DNA from: Rhodobacter aestuarii
Lineage (GTDB): Bacteria; Pseudomonadota; Alphaproteobacteria; Rhodobacterales; Rhodobacteraceae
Direction of reading: 5' to 3'
NCBI RefSeq assembly: GCF_900156655.1
Contig: NZ_FTOG01000002.1
Span: 1-64,000, forward strand
Length of the DNA stretch: 64,000 nucleotides
Notes under the pieces: model-generated
What the model was told of the DNA's origin: nothing
The model's database searches: none
Seen by the model: the letters and a program-made list of their open reading frames with translations, nothing else
Shown: positions 43,889 through 52,694 of the stretch, piece by piece
Layout: each line of letters opens with the position of its first letter
How positions within the stretch are numbered: position 1 is the first letter of the stretch
Program-made: the position numbers and the translations under genes

Positions 43889-44739
43889 GTCCTGTCATAG
43901 CGATTTGGCGCGGGCGAAATCCAGCCATCTGGCGTGGCTTGCGGGCGGTAAATTTCGACCTTGAGCGGATAACAAGCCGCCGTGTCTGAGCTATGTTCAG
44001 AGGAACAATCCCCACCGGGGCAGGCCGAAAGCGCGCCCAAAAGGTCAATCTCGGCAAAGAACTCAAGGTAGTCGCCGGGGCGCACCGGGCTTGCCTTCAT
44101 GAAATACTGCCCGGTGTCGCGGGTAAAGCCGGTGCACATGAAGACATTGAGCACATCATGCACCTGCATCTCGGCATCAAGCTTTGTTCGCCCCGTCGCC
44201 TGCATCACCGCGCGGGTCAGATTGGAGTGGCAGCAGTGGTGATAATGATCGCCGTGCGAGAGCAAATTATGCGTGTAAGGGTCGCAACGCGTGCCGATCA
44301 CATCATGAACCGAGCCGCCAAAGGCATCAAAGCCATACCAGTCCAGCGTGTCGTCGGTGATCGTCGCCAATGGGCGCAAATAGGGCAAGCAAGACCAAAG
44401 CCTGTCGCCGGTCGAGACATGCGTGCCATGCAGCGCGCGGGTTTTGCCTGAAAAGAACCGCTCTTGCAGATTGCCTTGCGCCCAAAGGTTCAGGTCGCCC
44501 ACCTGCGGGCCCTCAACAGACACGATGCGAAAAAAGCATCCGGCAGGCACGGTGAAGGCCCCTGCCTCGCGCGGCGGCACAATCAGCTCGTCGATCTTTT
44601 CCCACCCTGCCCGCGCAGCGCGATAGGCGGCAAGATCGGGGCGCGGCAGGGTTTCGACGGGATAGCAGATCACCGGCGCCAGCGCCTTGCGCGCCTCGGC
44701 ATCGGCGGGCGCAGTGTGTTCGGGCAGATCAAGTTTCAT
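43873..44739 (-). CDS. DUF1989 (urea carboxylase-associated) family protein
   Basis: A 288-residue protein with the family blocks VPAGCFFRIVSVEGPQVGDLNLW, RALHGTHVSTGDRLWSCLPYLRPLATI, GTRCDPYTHNLLSHGDHYHHCCHSNL and VLNVFMCTGF. The Cys/His-rich middle suggests a metal site. Relatives are found with urea amidolyase genes, but here no urea gene is near. The start at 44739 follows GGAG; the 17 upstream codons are excluded. Function unproven. Confidence 0.82.
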   Translation of the reverse strand: MKLDLPEHTAPADAEARKALAPVICYPVETLPRPDLAAYRAARAGWEKIDELIVPPREAGAFTVPAGCFFRIVSVEGPQVGDLNLWAQGNLQERFFSGKTRALHGTHVSTGDRLWSCLPYLRPLATITDDTLDWYGFDAFGGSVHDVIGTRCDPYTHNLLSHGDHYHHCCHSNLTRAVMQATGRTKLDAEMQVHDVLNVFMCTGFTRDTGQYFMKASPVRPGDYLEFFAEIDLLGALSACPGGDCSSEHSSDTAACYPLKVEIYRPQATPDGWISPAPNRYDRTHGCG

Positions 44740-44798
44740 GGCGCGGCTCCTACGTGTCGCGCCACTTTGGCTTGGCCCCTTAGCAAACAAAAGCCCTA

Positions 44799-44963
44799 TC
44801 AGGCCGCGTAGTAATCGAACATTTGTTCGAGTTCGGTCTCGTGGACCTCTTCGGCCTCACCACGCTCGGGAGTGTAATAGGCCCAAGCGGCTTCGAGGAT
44901 GCGCAGCGCTTCGGCGGCGGCTTCGCTTTCGGAATTCTTCCGGAAGGTGACGATCTTCGACAT
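44799..44963 (-). CDS. Conserved-looking 54-residue protein
   Basis: An ORF of 54 residues beginning MSKIVTFRKNSESEAAAEALR and ending QMFDYYAA, acidic and helical, with no membrane segment or signal. AGGAGAG lies six bases upstream of the ATG, a strong translation signal. It sits alone between the DUF1989 gene and the sdh terminator. I recognise no family; I expect it to be conserved in related genera. Confidence 0.68.
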   Translation of the reverse strand: MSKIVTFRKNSESEAAAEALRILEAAWAYYTPERGEAEEVHETELEQMFDYYAA

Positions 44964-45102
44964 GGAACTCTCCTATAGACTCGAGTTCCTCCCTGCCGCG
45001 CTTATACGCGACATCCCGCCGCAGATGTCATGCTAATGTTGCAACTGGGACATGCATTTTCTGCACTGCGGCGTTATCGATATCATAACTTCTTTAAGCG
45101 CC

Positions 45103-45133
45103 AAAACAAAAGGCCCCGGCAAACCGAGGCCTT
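45103..45133 (-). terminator. Terminator of the sdh operon
   Basis: On the minus strand GGCCTCGG / CCGGGGCC (one G-U pair, 4-base loop) is followed by TTTTGTTTT. Confidence 0.88.
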
Positions 45134-45151
45134 TCGGGAATGTAAGCAGCC

Positions 45152-45931
45152 TTAGACGTGGCGGCTGACCATGAGCTTTTTGATCTCGGCAATCGCTTTC
45201 GCCGGGTTCAGCCCTTTCGGGCAGGTTTTGGTGCAGTTCATGATCGTATGGCAACGATAAAGCTTGAACGGGTCTTCCAGCGCATCCAGACGCTCCGCCG
45301 TGGCTTCATCGCGGCTGTCCACGATCCAGCGATAAGCGTGCAACAGCGCCGCCGGGCCAAGATAGCGGTCAGAGTTCCACCAGTAGCTCGGGCACGAGGT
45401 CGAGCAGGAGGCGCACATCACGCATTCATAAAGACCATCAAGCTTCTTGCGGTCTTCAATCGTCTGACGCCATTCTTTCTCGGGCTCGTTCGTCGCGGTT
45501 TGCAAGAACGGCATGATCGAGGCGTGCTGGGCGTAGAAATGCGTCAGATCGGGCACAAGGTCCTTCACCACCGGCATGTGCGGCAGCGGGTAGATCTTCA
45601 CATCGCCCTTCACCTCATCCAAGCCGTAGATACAGGCGAGCGTATTGATCCCGTCGATGTTCATCGCGCAGGAGCCGCAAATCCCTTCGCGGCAAGAGCG
45701 GCGGAAGGTCAGCGTCGGGTCGATCTCGTTTTTGATCTTGATGAGCGCATCAAGGATCATCGGCCCGCATTTATCCATATCGAGGAAATAGGTATCCACC
45801 CGCGGGTTTTCCCCGGTGTCCGGGTCCCAGCGATAGATCATGAACTTGCGGACGTTCTTCGCGCCCTCAGGCCGCGGCCAGGTCTTGCCGACGCGGATCT
45901 TCGAATTCTTGGGAAGCGTGAACTGAACCAT
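45152..45931 (-). CDS. sdhB: Succinate dehydrogenase iron-sulfur subunit
   Basis: A 259-residue subunit that passes electrons from the flavin to quinone. The [2Fe-2S] site is in [18 protein letters not shown] with a later Cys in NTLACIYG. The [4Fe-4S]/[3Fe-4S] ligands are in [17 protein letters not shown] and [19 protein letters not shown]. It is the last gene of sdhC-D-A-(lipoprotein)-B. Confidence 0.96.
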   Translation of the reverse strand: MVQFTLPKNSKIRVGKTWPRPEGAKNVRKFMIYRWDPDTGENPRVDTYFLDMDKCGPMILDALIKIKNEIDPTLTFRRSCREGICGSCAMNIDGINTLACIYGLDEVKGDVKIYPLPHMPVVKDLVPDLTHFYAQHASIMPFLQTATNEPEKEWRQTIEDRKKLDGLYECVMCASCSTSCPSYWWNSDRYLGPAALLHAYRWIVDSRDEATAERLDALEDPFKLYRCHTIMNCTKTCPKGLNPAKAIAEIKKLMVSRHV

Positions 45932-45934
45932 GGT

Positions 45935-46237
45935 TTATCCCTTCCAGTCGGTTCGGGCATAGAGCGGCCGCGTCGGCATGCGGCCGGATTTGCGTTTGAC
46001 ACAGGCGTTATAGCGGGCCGAGGGGTCGCCCTGGCCGCCCGAGCCGAGGGTGAAGGTGAGTTCCATCTTCGAGCGGAAGCCCTCAGACGTCACCCCCATC
46101 GCCCCTTCCCCCGAAACCGGGGCAACGGGGCGCACCTCGTTCAGGCATTGCCGTTCGGCCACCTCGACGGGCACAGGGCCACAGGCGGCAAGGGTCACCC
46201 CGGCCACCGTGAACCCATATGCCCAGCCGCGCGCCAT
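45935..46237 (-). CDS. Putative lipoprotein encoded inside the sdh operon
   Basis: A 100-residue protein. A short signal ([19 protein letters not shown]) ends in a lipobox, placing a lipidated Cys at about residue 19. The mature part has two further cysteines (RQCLNEVRP and YNACVKRKSG) that may form a disulfide. It starts within the last base of the sdhA stop and ends three bases before sdhB, so it is co-translated. No family is recognised. The location suggests a structural or assembly link to complex II, which is inference. Confidence 0.78.
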   Translation of the reverse strand: MARGWAYGFTVAGVTLAACGPVPVEVAERQCLNEVRPVAPVSGEGAMGVTSEGFRSKMELTFTLGSGGQGDPSARYNACVKRKSGRMPTRPLYARTDWKG

Positions 46238-48042
46238 TAGAACGTGCGGGCCTTCGGCGCGATCGTGGAAAGCGCGATCCCGCCTTCGGCCTCGGTGGTC
46301 AGCGGATCGGTGATCACCGGGCGATAGCTCAGATCGACCTTGTTGCCATCCACCCGCATAATCGAGTGCTTGCGCCAGTTTTCGTCGTCGCGCGTGGTGT
46401 GGTCTTCCGAGGCGTGGGCGCCCCGGCTTTCCTTACGCGCCTCGGCGCCGACGATGGTGGCAAGCGCGTTCGGCATCAGGTTGGTGAGCTCGAGCGTTTC
46501 CATCAGGTCGCTGTTCCAAACAAGCGAACGGTCGGTGACTTTGAGATCGCCCATCTTGCCAGCGATCTTGGTCATGTTCTCGACGCCTTCGGCCAGCGTC
46601 TTGTCGGTGCGGAACACCGCCGCATCGGCCTGCATGGTGCGCTGCATCTCAAGACGCAGTTCCGCCGTCGGGATACCGCCCTTGGCGTTGCGCAGCGCAT
46701 CGAAGCGATCAAAGCACTTGTCGACCGAGGCTTTGTTGTATTCCGCCGGACGCGCTTTCGGGTCGACCACTTCACCGGCCCGAATAGCGGCGGCACGGCC
46801 AAACACCACAAGGTCAATCAGCGAGTTGGAGCCCAAACGGTTCGCCCCGTGCACCGAAGCACAGCCCGCTTCGCCCACGGCCATCAGGCCCGGCACGATC
46901 GCGGTCGGGTTCTCGGCGGTCGGGTTGAGCGCTTCGCCCCAGTAGTTCGTCGGAATACCGCCCATGTTGTAGTGCACGGTCGGCAGCACCGGGATCGGTT
47001 CCTTGGTCACATCGACGCCGGCAAAGATTTTTGCCGATTCCGAGATGCCCGGCAGACGTTCGGCCAGCGCTTCTTTGGGAAGGTGCGAGAGGTTGAGGAA
47101 GATGTGGTCTTTGTGTTCGCCCACACCACGGCCTTCGCGGATTTCCAGCGTCATGCAGCGCGACACATAATCCCGCGGCGCAAGGTCTTTGTAATGCGGC
47201 GCGTAACGTTCCATGAAACGCTCGCCTTCGGCGTTGGTAAGGTAACCACCCTCGCCGCGCACGCCTTCGGTGATCAGACAGCCCGAGCCGTAAATCCCGG
47301 TCGGGTGGAACTGCACGAATTCCATGTCTTGCAGCGGCAGGCCTGCGCGCGCTACCATCCCGCCACCGTCGCCGGTGCAGGTATGCGCCGAGGTCGCCGA
47401 GAAATAGGCCCGGCCATAGCCGCCCGTCGCCAACACGACCATTTTCGCGTTGAAGACATGCATCGTGCCGTCATCAAGCTTCCAGCAGACCACGCCTTGG
47501 CAGACGCCATCATCGGACATGATCAGATCAAGCGCGAAATATTCGATGAAGAATTCCGCGTTGTTCTTGAGCGATTGACCGTAAAGCGTGTGCAAGATCG
47601 CGTGGCCGGTGCGGTCGGCGGCAGCACAGGTGCGTTGCACCGGCGGGCCTTCGCCGAATTCGGTGGTGTGGCCACCGAACGGGCGCTGGTAAATTTTGCC
47701 TTCTTCGGTGCGCGAGAACGGCACACCGTAATGTTCCAACTCATAGACCGCCGCCGGGGCGGAGCGGGCCAGATATTCCATCGCATCCGTGTCGCCGAGC
47801 CAGTCAGAGCCCTTGACGGTGTCATACATATGCCACTGCCAGCTATCGGGGCCCATGTTGCCAAGCGAAGCGGCGATACCGCCTTGGGCGGCAACGGTGT
47901 GCGAGCGGGTCGGGAACACCTTGGTCACGCAAGCGGTGCGCAGACCTTGTTCGGCCATGCCCAGCGTGGCGCGCAGGCCCGCGCCACCGGCACCGACCAC
48001 CACCACGTCATAGTTGTGGGTTTCGTAAGTGTAGGAAGCCAT
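46237..48042 (-). CDS. sdhA: Succinate dehydrogenase flavoprotein subunit
   Basis: A 601-residue subunit that oxidises succinate to fumarate. The FAD-binding start is [23 protein letters not shown], the covalent flavin histidine is His48 in [11 protein letters not shown], and the dicarboxylate site includes [21 protein letters not shown] and the arginine-rich segment in [15 protein letters not shown]. Length is usual (about 600). AGGACAG precedes the start. Confidence 0.97.
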   Translation of the reverse strand: MASYTYETHNYDVVVVGAGGAGLRATLGMAEQGLRTACVTKVFPTRSHTVAAQGGIAASLGNMGPDSWQWHMYDTVKGSDWLGDTDAMEYLARSAPAAVYELEHYGVPFSRTEEGKIYQRPFGGHTTEFGEGPPVQRTCAAADRTGHAILHTLYGQSLKNNAEFFIEYFALDLIMSDDGVCQGVVCWKLDDGTMHVFNAKMVVLATGGYGRAYFSATSAHTCTGDGGGMVARAGLPLQDMEFVQFHPTGIYGSGCLITEGVRGEGGYLTNAEGERFMERYAPHYKDLAPRDYVSRCMTLEIREGRGVGEHKDHIFLNLSHLPKEALAERLPGISESAKIFAGVDVTKEPIPVLPTVHYNMGGIPTNYWGEALNPTAENPTAIVPGLMAVGEAGCASVHGANRLGSNSLIDLVVFGRAAAIRAGEVVDPKARPAEYNKASVDKCFDRFDALRNAKGGIPTAELRLEMQRTMQADAAVFRTDKTLAEGVENMTKIAGKMGDLKVTDRSLVWNSDLMETLELTNLMPNALATIVGAEARKESRGAHASEDHTTRDDENWRKHSIMRVDGNKVDLSYRPVITDPLTTEAEGGIALSTIAPKARTF

Positions 48043-48054
48043 CTGTCCTGCCTC

Positions 48055-48456
48055 TTATTGGTTCAGCATCTGCGCGGCGGTGTCCATGAACACCATTTTC
48101 CCCAGCGCATAGAGCACAATCGCAGTCAACAGATAGGACAGCGAATAGACGAAGATGACGAGCCCTTTGCGCAGGCTGCCAGCGGTGTAATCTTCCAGCA
48201 TCACCTGCGCGCCTTTGGCGAAGTGGCGCATCCCCACCAGCGTCACAAGCGCGGTCAAGATAGCCGGGAACGGGCGCGCGAAATGGGCAACGACTTCTTC
48301 TTGGGTGCCGCCAATGGCGGAGCCGAAGGTGAAGATAAAGGTCGGCACGAGGAAGGCGAGCGCAACCGAGGACATCGTCATCCACCAGAAATGCTCAGTC
48401 CCGGAGCCCGAAGCCCCTTTGCCCACGGCGCGTTTGCGATCGGTCAGATAGCGCAT
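48055..48456 (-). CDS. sdhD: Succinate dehydrogenase membrane anchor subunit
   Basis: A 133-residue protein with three membrane helices. The start is MRYLTDRKRAVGKGASGSGTEHFW, typical for alphaproteobacterial SdhD, and the haem/quinone region has HFARPFPAILTALVTLVGMRHFAKG with a histidine. The start at 48456 excludes 14 upstream codons that overlap sdhC. Confidence 0.92.
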   Translation of the reverse strand: MRYLTDRKRAVGKGASGSGTEHFWWMTMSSVALAFLVPTFIFTFGSAIGGTQEEVVAHFARPFPAILTALVTLVGMRHFAKGAQVMLEDYTAGSLRKGLVIFVYSLSYLLTAIVLYALGKMVFMDTAAQMLNQ

Positions 48457-48466
48457 GGGAATCCCC

Positions 48467-48865
48467 TTAGATGATCCAAAGAATGATGAGCGAGACAAAC
48501 GTCAGCCCGGTGGCGCCAATCAGCGCGCCCCAGCCAAGTTTCTCGGCGATCTCGATGTCGAGGCCTTTGCCCGTATCCCACAGCAGGTGCCGCAGGCCGG
48601 TCAGGTAGTGGTACCACATCGACCACAGCATGGCGGTGAAGAACAGCCAGCCGATCCATGAGGTCACGATCCAATCGACGACAGCGAAATAGGAAGGGCT
48701 CGACACGGCGGCAATCAGCCACCACGCGCCGAGGAAAAAGCCCGCAATAAGCGCATTGCCCGTGATCCGCGTCAGGATGGAGCTCATCGAGGTCATCTGC
48801 GGGCGGTAATAGGGGCCGATCATGAAGGGGGAAAGGGGTCGCTCGACCCGTTTCGTTTCAGCCAT
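48467..48865 (-). CDS. sdhC: Succinate dehydrogenase cytochrome b556 subunit
   Basis: A 132-residue protein with three membrane helices. The RPLSP start, the SILTRITGNAL quinone-site motif and the haem histidine region WYHYLTGLRHLLWD match SdhC. It is the first gene of the operon; two palindromic sites lie 165-213 bases upstream. Confidence 0.94.
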   Translation of the reverse strand: MAETKRVERPLSPFMIGPYYRPQMTSMSSILTRITGNALIAGFFLGAWWLIAAVSSPSYFAVVDWIVTSWIGWLFFTAMLWSMWYHYLTGLRHLLWDTGKGLDIEIAEKLGWGALIGATGLTFVSLIILWII

Positions 48866-49029
48866 TGGAGAAACCCTCTGTGCTGGGCCGCCAGCGCGGA
48901 GCCTTGGGAGTGGAAGCGCGGGCGGGTTGGCCGGAATTATGTGTTTTCCTTAAGACGATCCGGCGCTCAAGTCACGCATCCAGATCAAATAATCCTTTCG
49001 CAAGTGCAAAAAAATCGGTGAAAGGCGGC

Positions 49030-49043
49030 TTTGTGATCACAAA
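49030..49043. promoter_or_regulatory. Palindrome TTTGTGATCACAAA upstream of sdhC
   Basis: A perfect 14-base palindrome continuing into ACCGG. The 15 bases GTGATCACAAAACCG recur exactly upstream of sucC, so a common regulator is probable. TnGT...ACnA ends resemble GntR-type sites. Confidence 0.7.
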
Positions 49044-49059
49044 ACCGGAGGCGCGACAC

Positions 49060-49078
49060 AATGTTACGCGCAAACATT
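49060..49078. promoter_or_regulatory. Palindrome-like site AATGTT-N7-AACATT upstream of sdhC
   Basis: Outer arms are perfectly inverted; the core TGTT-AC-GCGCAAACA matches the site upstream of mdh at 13 of 15 positions. The CG-centred pattern suggests a LacI-family protein. Confidence 0.6.
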
Positions 49079-49108
49079 CAAACGCGACCTTTTGCCTTAG
49101 CAAGACGA

Positions 49109-49133
49109 CACCCGCCCAAAGCATGGGCGGGTG
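49109..49133 (-). terminator. Terminator of the mcl2-nnrU-mch cluster
   Basis: Perfect 9-bp stem CACCCGCCC / GGGCGGGTG with a 7-base loop, 45 bases past the mch stop. The following bases are moderately T-rich on the minus strand. Confidence 0.72.
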
Positions 49134-49178
49134 GCAGGATCGTGGGTCGAAGCGGTTTGAAGCGGCGCCTGAGTCGGA

Positions 49179-50216
49179 TCAGAGCGGCATCAGCGCCCAA
49201 TAGTCGAGATCAAGCAGCACTTCGGGAGCATATTTGCCATCTTCGCCCTTGAGCGCGAAAGGCGCGGCCCCTTGCTTCACGGCAACCAACCGCAACCGGA
49301 TTGCGCCGATGCCCGGCGCATCGGTTTCGGCCTTATCCAGCACTTCAGACCATGCCTTGACGGTATCCCCCGCAAAACAGGGGTTCGCATGCGCCCCGCC
49401 ATTCAGCGCGACAATCATTTGCGCATTCGCCAACCCGTTGAAGGAAAGCGCGCGCGCCATGCTGATGATGTGGCCACCGTAAATCAGGCGCTTGCCATCT
49501 TCGCGGAAGGTGGCGTCGAAATGCACTTTGGCGGTGTTTTGCCACAAACGCGTGGCCAGCATATGCTCGGCCTCCTCGATCGTCACGCCATCGACGTGGT
49601 CGATCTTCTCGCCAATCTCGTAATCGCCCCAGCGGTGCGGCTCGCCTGCTTGCGTGAAATCATATTCCTCAAAGCTGAGCCCCTCGGGGATCACCAGATC
49701 CTCGGCGGGCACCACTTTGCGCAATTCGGGCAGCACGGTTTCCGGCGCAGGGGCATCCAGATCGCGTTTGCGCACCATCACCCAGCGCACATATTCCAGC
49801 ACGACCTCGTCGTTTTGGTTCAGCCCGCGGGTGCGGACATAAACCACCCCCGATTTGCCGTTGGAGTTTTGCTTGAGCCCGATCACTTCGGAGACCGACC
49901 GCAACGTGTCGCCGGGATACACCGGCAAGAGCCAGCGCCCCTCGCCATAGCCAAGGTTCGCCACGGCGTTCAAAGACACATCCGGGACCGTTTTGCCAAA
50001 GACCACATGGAAGGCGATCAGATCATCAAGCGGCGAACCATCCAGCCCGCAATCCGCCGCGAAGGCATCGCTCGAATAAAGCGCATGCCGCGCGGGATAA
50101 AGCGCATGATAAAGCGCGCGCTCCCCCTCGGCCACGGTACGCGGCACGGCATGGGCGATGACCTGCCCCACCTTGTAATCCTCAAAGAAACGGCCCGGAT
50201 TCGTCTTCGTCGCCAT
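49179..50216 (-). CDS. mch: Mesaconyl-CoA hydratase (beta-methylmalyl-CoA dehydratase)
   Basis: A 345-residue protein with two MaoC-like hotdog domains. Landmarks are TNPGRFFEDYKVGQVIAHAVPRTV, LIAFHVVFGKTVPDVSLNAVANLGYGEGRW and VHFDATFREDGKRLIYGGHIISMARALSFNGLANA. This is the Mch type of the ethylmalonyl-CoA pathway, which interconverts mesaconyl-CoA and beta-methylmalyl-CoA during acetate assimilation without isocitrate lyase. The presence of an Mcl2-like gene three genes upstream supports the assignment. Confidence 0.9.
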   Translation of the reverse strand: MATKTNPGRFFEDYKVGQVIAHAVPRTVAEGERALYHALYPARHALYSSDAFAADCGLDGSPLDDLIAFHVVFGKTVPDVSLNAVANLGYGEGRWLLPVYPGDTLRSVSEVIGLKQNSNGKSGVVYVRTRGLNQNDEVVLEYVRWVMVRKRDLDAPAPETVLPELRKVVPAEDLVIPEGLSFEEYDFTQAGEPHRWGDYEIGEKIDHVDGVTIEEAEHMLATRLWQNTAKVHFDATFREDGKRLIYGGHIISMARALSFNGLANAQMIVALNGGAHANPCFAGDTVKAWSEVLDKAETDAPGIGAIRLRLVAVKQGAAPFALKGEDGKYAPEVLLDLDYWALMPL

Positions 50217-50218
50217 GT

Positions 50219-50422
50219 TTACTGCTCTCCCAGTTTCAGATCGGGGTGGTAGTCTCCCTCTACCTCCTTCACGACCGCCTGCGCACAGCGCATCACCCCA
50301 CGTGCGGCATCAAAGGCATAGGTCGGGTCGCCGTAAAGCGACCACCCCTTTGACAGCGCAAGCGAGACTTTGTGGCAAAAGGCGGAAGTATCATCCTCGG
50401 TCAGCAGGCGATAAAGTTGCAT
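50219..50422 (-). CDS. DUF1737-domain small protein
   Basis: A 67-residue protein: MQLYRLLTEDDTSAFCHKVSLALSKGW and YAFDAARGVMRCAQAVVKEV. The YRLL...FCHKV...GW pattern is the DUF1737 family, of unknown function. Its start overlaps the NnrU-like stop by one base, and it ends two bases before mch, so it is part of a tight operon with both. The longer upstream reading overlaps nnrU and is rejected. Confidence 0.82.
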   Translation of the reverse strand: MQLYRLLTEDDTSAFCHKVSLALSKGWSLYGDPTYAFDAARGVMRCAQAVVKEVEGDYHPDLKLGEQ

Positions 50423-50973
50423 CAGTAGCTTCCCAAGAACGGATTGTGGCCCAAGAGGCTGTGGATCCAAGTGATCACACCATAGACCAGCGCCGTGCCG
50501 ATCAGGTTTTTCAGATCGCCCAAAAGCTTGCCCGGTTTCGGGCGTTTCCACGGGCCAGCGCGGTTAATCAGCACCATCTCCCCCACGGCCCAAAGGCCGA
50601 GCGCGCCAAAGAGCACGATTGAGGACAGATCGCCGTTCACCAACAGGTGCGACACCGACCAAATCACCATCCCCCAAAGCATCGGATGGCGGATCTTATC
50701 AATCAGAACCGAGCGCGCGCCGCTGACGCCAAACAGGTAGATCGAGATCAACATCAGCGTGTTATTGGCGTGCCCCATACCCGGCAGCGGGCTGTAAATC
50801 GGCACCACATCCGCCATGCGATAGCCGATCACCATCAGCACTACGCCCACAAGCACGAAGCCCGCGACCATCGCCTTGATCTGCGGCATCATCATCAGAT
50901 GGCGGCGCGGTGCGAGGCGTTTGAACAAATGCGGCAGCACCCAAAGCAGGATGCCGAGGATAAGAATTGACAT
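50422..50973 (-). CDS. NnrU-family membrane protein
   Basis: A 183-residue integral membrane protein with five or six hydrophobic segments: MSILILGILLWVLPHLFKR, AMVAGFVLVGVVLMVIGY, LMLISIYLFGVSGARS, HPMLWGMVIWSVSHLLVNGDLSSIVLFGALGLWAVG. The HPMLWG and SHLLVNGD motifs mark the NnrU family, related to isoprenylcysteine methyltransferase-like proteins. NnrU was named in denitrifiers, but here it is embedded between mcl2 and mch, so its role may be in carbon metabolism or the membrane. GGGGA precedes the start. Confidence 0.86.
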   Translation of the reverse strand: MSILILGILLWVLPHLFKRLAPRRHLMMMPQIKAMVAGFVLVGVVLMVIGYRMADVVPIYSPLPGMGHANNTLMLISIYLFGVSGARSVLIDKIRHPMLWGMVIWSVSHLLVNGDLSSIVLFGALGLWAVGEMVLINRAGPWKRPKPGKLLGDLKNLIGTALVYGVITWIHSLLGHNPFLGSY

Positions 50974-50983
50974 AGCCGGTCCC

Positions 50984-51856
50984 CTAGTTGGCGAGCGCGG
51001 CAATCGCCTCCGCTTTCGCAAGGACCTGCCGCGCGGTCACGATATGCAGGTTTTCGACAATCTTTCCATCCACAACCGCAACGCCAAGCCCCTCGGCTTG
51101 CGCCGCGTCAAAAGCGGCAATCTGACGGCGGGCAAGGTCCGTTTCGGCTTCCGAGGGTGCGAAGGCGGCATTGGCCACATCAAGCTGCGCCGGGTGGATC
51201 AATGTCTTGCCATCAAAGCCCATATCGCGCCCCTGATCGCATTCGACCTTCAGCCCCTCGTCGTCTTTGAAGGCGTTATAGACGCCATCGACAATGATCC
51301 GGCCATAGGTCTTGGCAGCCAAAAGACACAGCCCCAACCCCGTCACCAACGGCAGACGGTCGGCGCGGAACCGGCTTTGCAGTTCCTTCGCCAAGTCATT
51401 CGTGCCCATCACCATGCCCTCAAGGCGCGGATGCGCGGCAATCTCGGCGGCGTTGAGCATCCCCATCGCGGTTTCCATCATCGCCCAAAGCGGCATGCCG
51501 TTGATCAGGTTTGCGACGGCGTCGAGATCCCCTTTCATCGACACTTTCGGGATCAAGATCGCGTCGATCTTGGCCCCATTATGCACGGCTTCGGCCATCG
51601 CCAGCACGTCATCGCGGCCCCATTCGGTATCGAGCCCGTTGATCCGCACAATCCGCGCGCGCGCCCCGTAATCGGCTTCTGTCAGCGCTTTGATCAGCGT
51701 GGCGCGGGCGTTGACTTTTTCATCCACAGCCACCGCGTCTTCGAGGTCGAAAATGATCGCGTCGCAGGCCAGCGTGGTGGCTTTTTCCAACGCGCGCTCT
51801 TTCGAGCCGGGGATGTAAAGCACCGAGCGATAGGGGCGGGCAGCGGCGTCCGTCAT
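50984..51856 (-). CDS. mcl2: HpcH/HpaI aldolase-citrate lyase family protein, probable (3S)-malyl-CoA thioesterase Mcl2
   Basis: A 290-residue protein of the CitE-like fold. Landmarks are YRSVLYIPGSKERALEKA, DAIIFDLEDAVAVDEK, ILIPKVSMKGDLDAV, LWAMMETAMGMLNAAEIAAHPRLEGMVMGTNDLAKEL and GFDGKTLIHPAQLDVANAAF. The ensemble resembles Mcl2 of Rhodobacter sphaeroides, which hydrolyses malyl-CoA to malate, more than the Mcl1 lyase. It leads the operon mcl2-nnrU-DUF1737-mch. GGAGAG precedes the start at 51856. A malyl-CoA lyase activity cannot be excluded. Confidence 0.85.
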   Translation of the reverse strand: MTDAAARPYRSVLYIPGSKERALEKATTLACDAIIFDLEDAVAVDEKVNARATLIKALTEADYGARARIVRINGLDTEWGRDDVLAMAEAVHNGAKIDAILIPKVSMKGDLDAVANLINGMPLWAMMETAMGMLNAAEIAAHPRLEGMVMGTNDLAKELQSRFRADRLPLVTGLGLCLLAAKTYGRIIVDGVYNAFKDDEGLKVECDQGRDMGFDGKTLIHPAQLDVANAAFAPSEAETDLARRQIAAFDAAQAEGLGVAVVDGKIVENLHIVTARQVLAKAEAIAALAN

Positions 51857-51953
51857 GATTCTCTCCTCGCAACAATCTTGCGCCAAGAAACACATCGCAG
51901 ACACTTTCAGCAAGCAGAGATTTGCCGCAGCGCAGAATTTAGAAGGGTAACCG

Positions 51954-52694
51954 CTACAGAAACACGTCCCAAAGCAGCTTGAGCGAAATCAGCAACAGCG
52001 CCCAAGTGACGATTTTATAGAAGGTGTCATGCGGGATGATCCGCACCAGTTTCACCCCGCCCCAAACGGCCAGCGCCGCAAAAGGCGCGAGCTTCAACGC
52101 CAAGCCAATGCTGGAAAAGTTCAACTGCCCCAGCGCCGCATAGGGCACGAGCTTGATCGCATTGACCCAAGCAAACAAGATCGTAGAGGTGCCCGCAAAA
52201 ACCGTGCGCGGCATCCCGAGCGGGATCGTGTAAGCCTGATAGGGCGGCCCGCCCGAATGGCTTACAAAGCTCGTGAACCCGGTCAGCGTGCCCCAAAATA
52301 TCCCCGGTGCTACACGTGCCCGCTGCGACATGCCCAAATGCGGGCGGATCAACGCATTCAGCGCGAAAACCACGCCAATGACCCCCACAAGCGCCGTGAC
52401 CGCGACCTCGGGCACCACGCTCGCCGTCGCCCAACCCACGCCCACACCAATCGCCGTCGCAGGCACCATGATCTTGAGCACGCGCGCATCAAACTCGCGT
52501 CGATAGGCAATCAGCCCGAACACATCAGAAATAATATAGACAGGCAGCAGCAAGCCCGCTGCCGCAACAGGGTTCATCACCCCCGCCAGAAGCGGCACCG
52601 AAAGCGACGACGCCATCGGCAAACCGCCCTTGGCAATCCCCACACTGATCGCTGCCGCGATTGCCATTGCCCAGCCAAAGGCATCAAGTTCCAT
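51954..52694 (-). CDS. TauE/SafE-family sulfite/organosulfonate or anion permease
   Basis: A 246-residue membrane protein with about eight helices. The family repeat pattern is seen in AISVGIAKGGLPMASSLSVPLLAGVMNPVAAAGLLLPV and TGFTSFVSHSGGPPYQAYTIPLGM. Members export or import sulfur-containing anions or other carboxylates; the substrate is not clear. It stands alone between mcl2 and mdh. Confidence 0.88.
   Translation of the reverse strand: MELDAFGWAMAIAAAISVGIAKGGLPMASSLSVPLLAGVMNPVAAAGLLLPVYIISDVFGLIAYRREFDARVLKIMVPATAIGVGVGWATASVVPEVAVTALVGVIGVVFALNALIRPHLGMSQRARVAPGIFWGTLTGFTSFVSHSGGPPYQAYTIPLGMPRTVFAGTSTILFAWVNAIKLVPYAALGQLNFSSIGLALKLAPFAALAVWGGVKLVRIIPHDTFYKIVTWALLLISLKLLWDVFL

Larger units (their letters stand above)
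48866..49178. other. sdh promoter region and mch terminator
   Basis: 313 bases that hold, from the sdh side, two palindromes (49030-49043 and 49060-49078) and then the terminator of the mch cluster (49109-49133). No gene is present. Confidence 0.7.

Noticed and set aside
46219-48474. 751-codon open frame antisense to sdhA, sdhD and neighbours
   Set aside because: It mirrors real genes in GC-rich DNA, has Arg/His-rich composition and no motif or ribosome-binding site.
50984-51856. Assignment as malyl-CoA lyase Mcl1
   Set aside because: The N-terminal and central motifs resemble the Mcl2 thioesterase type more closely, although this was judged by eye.
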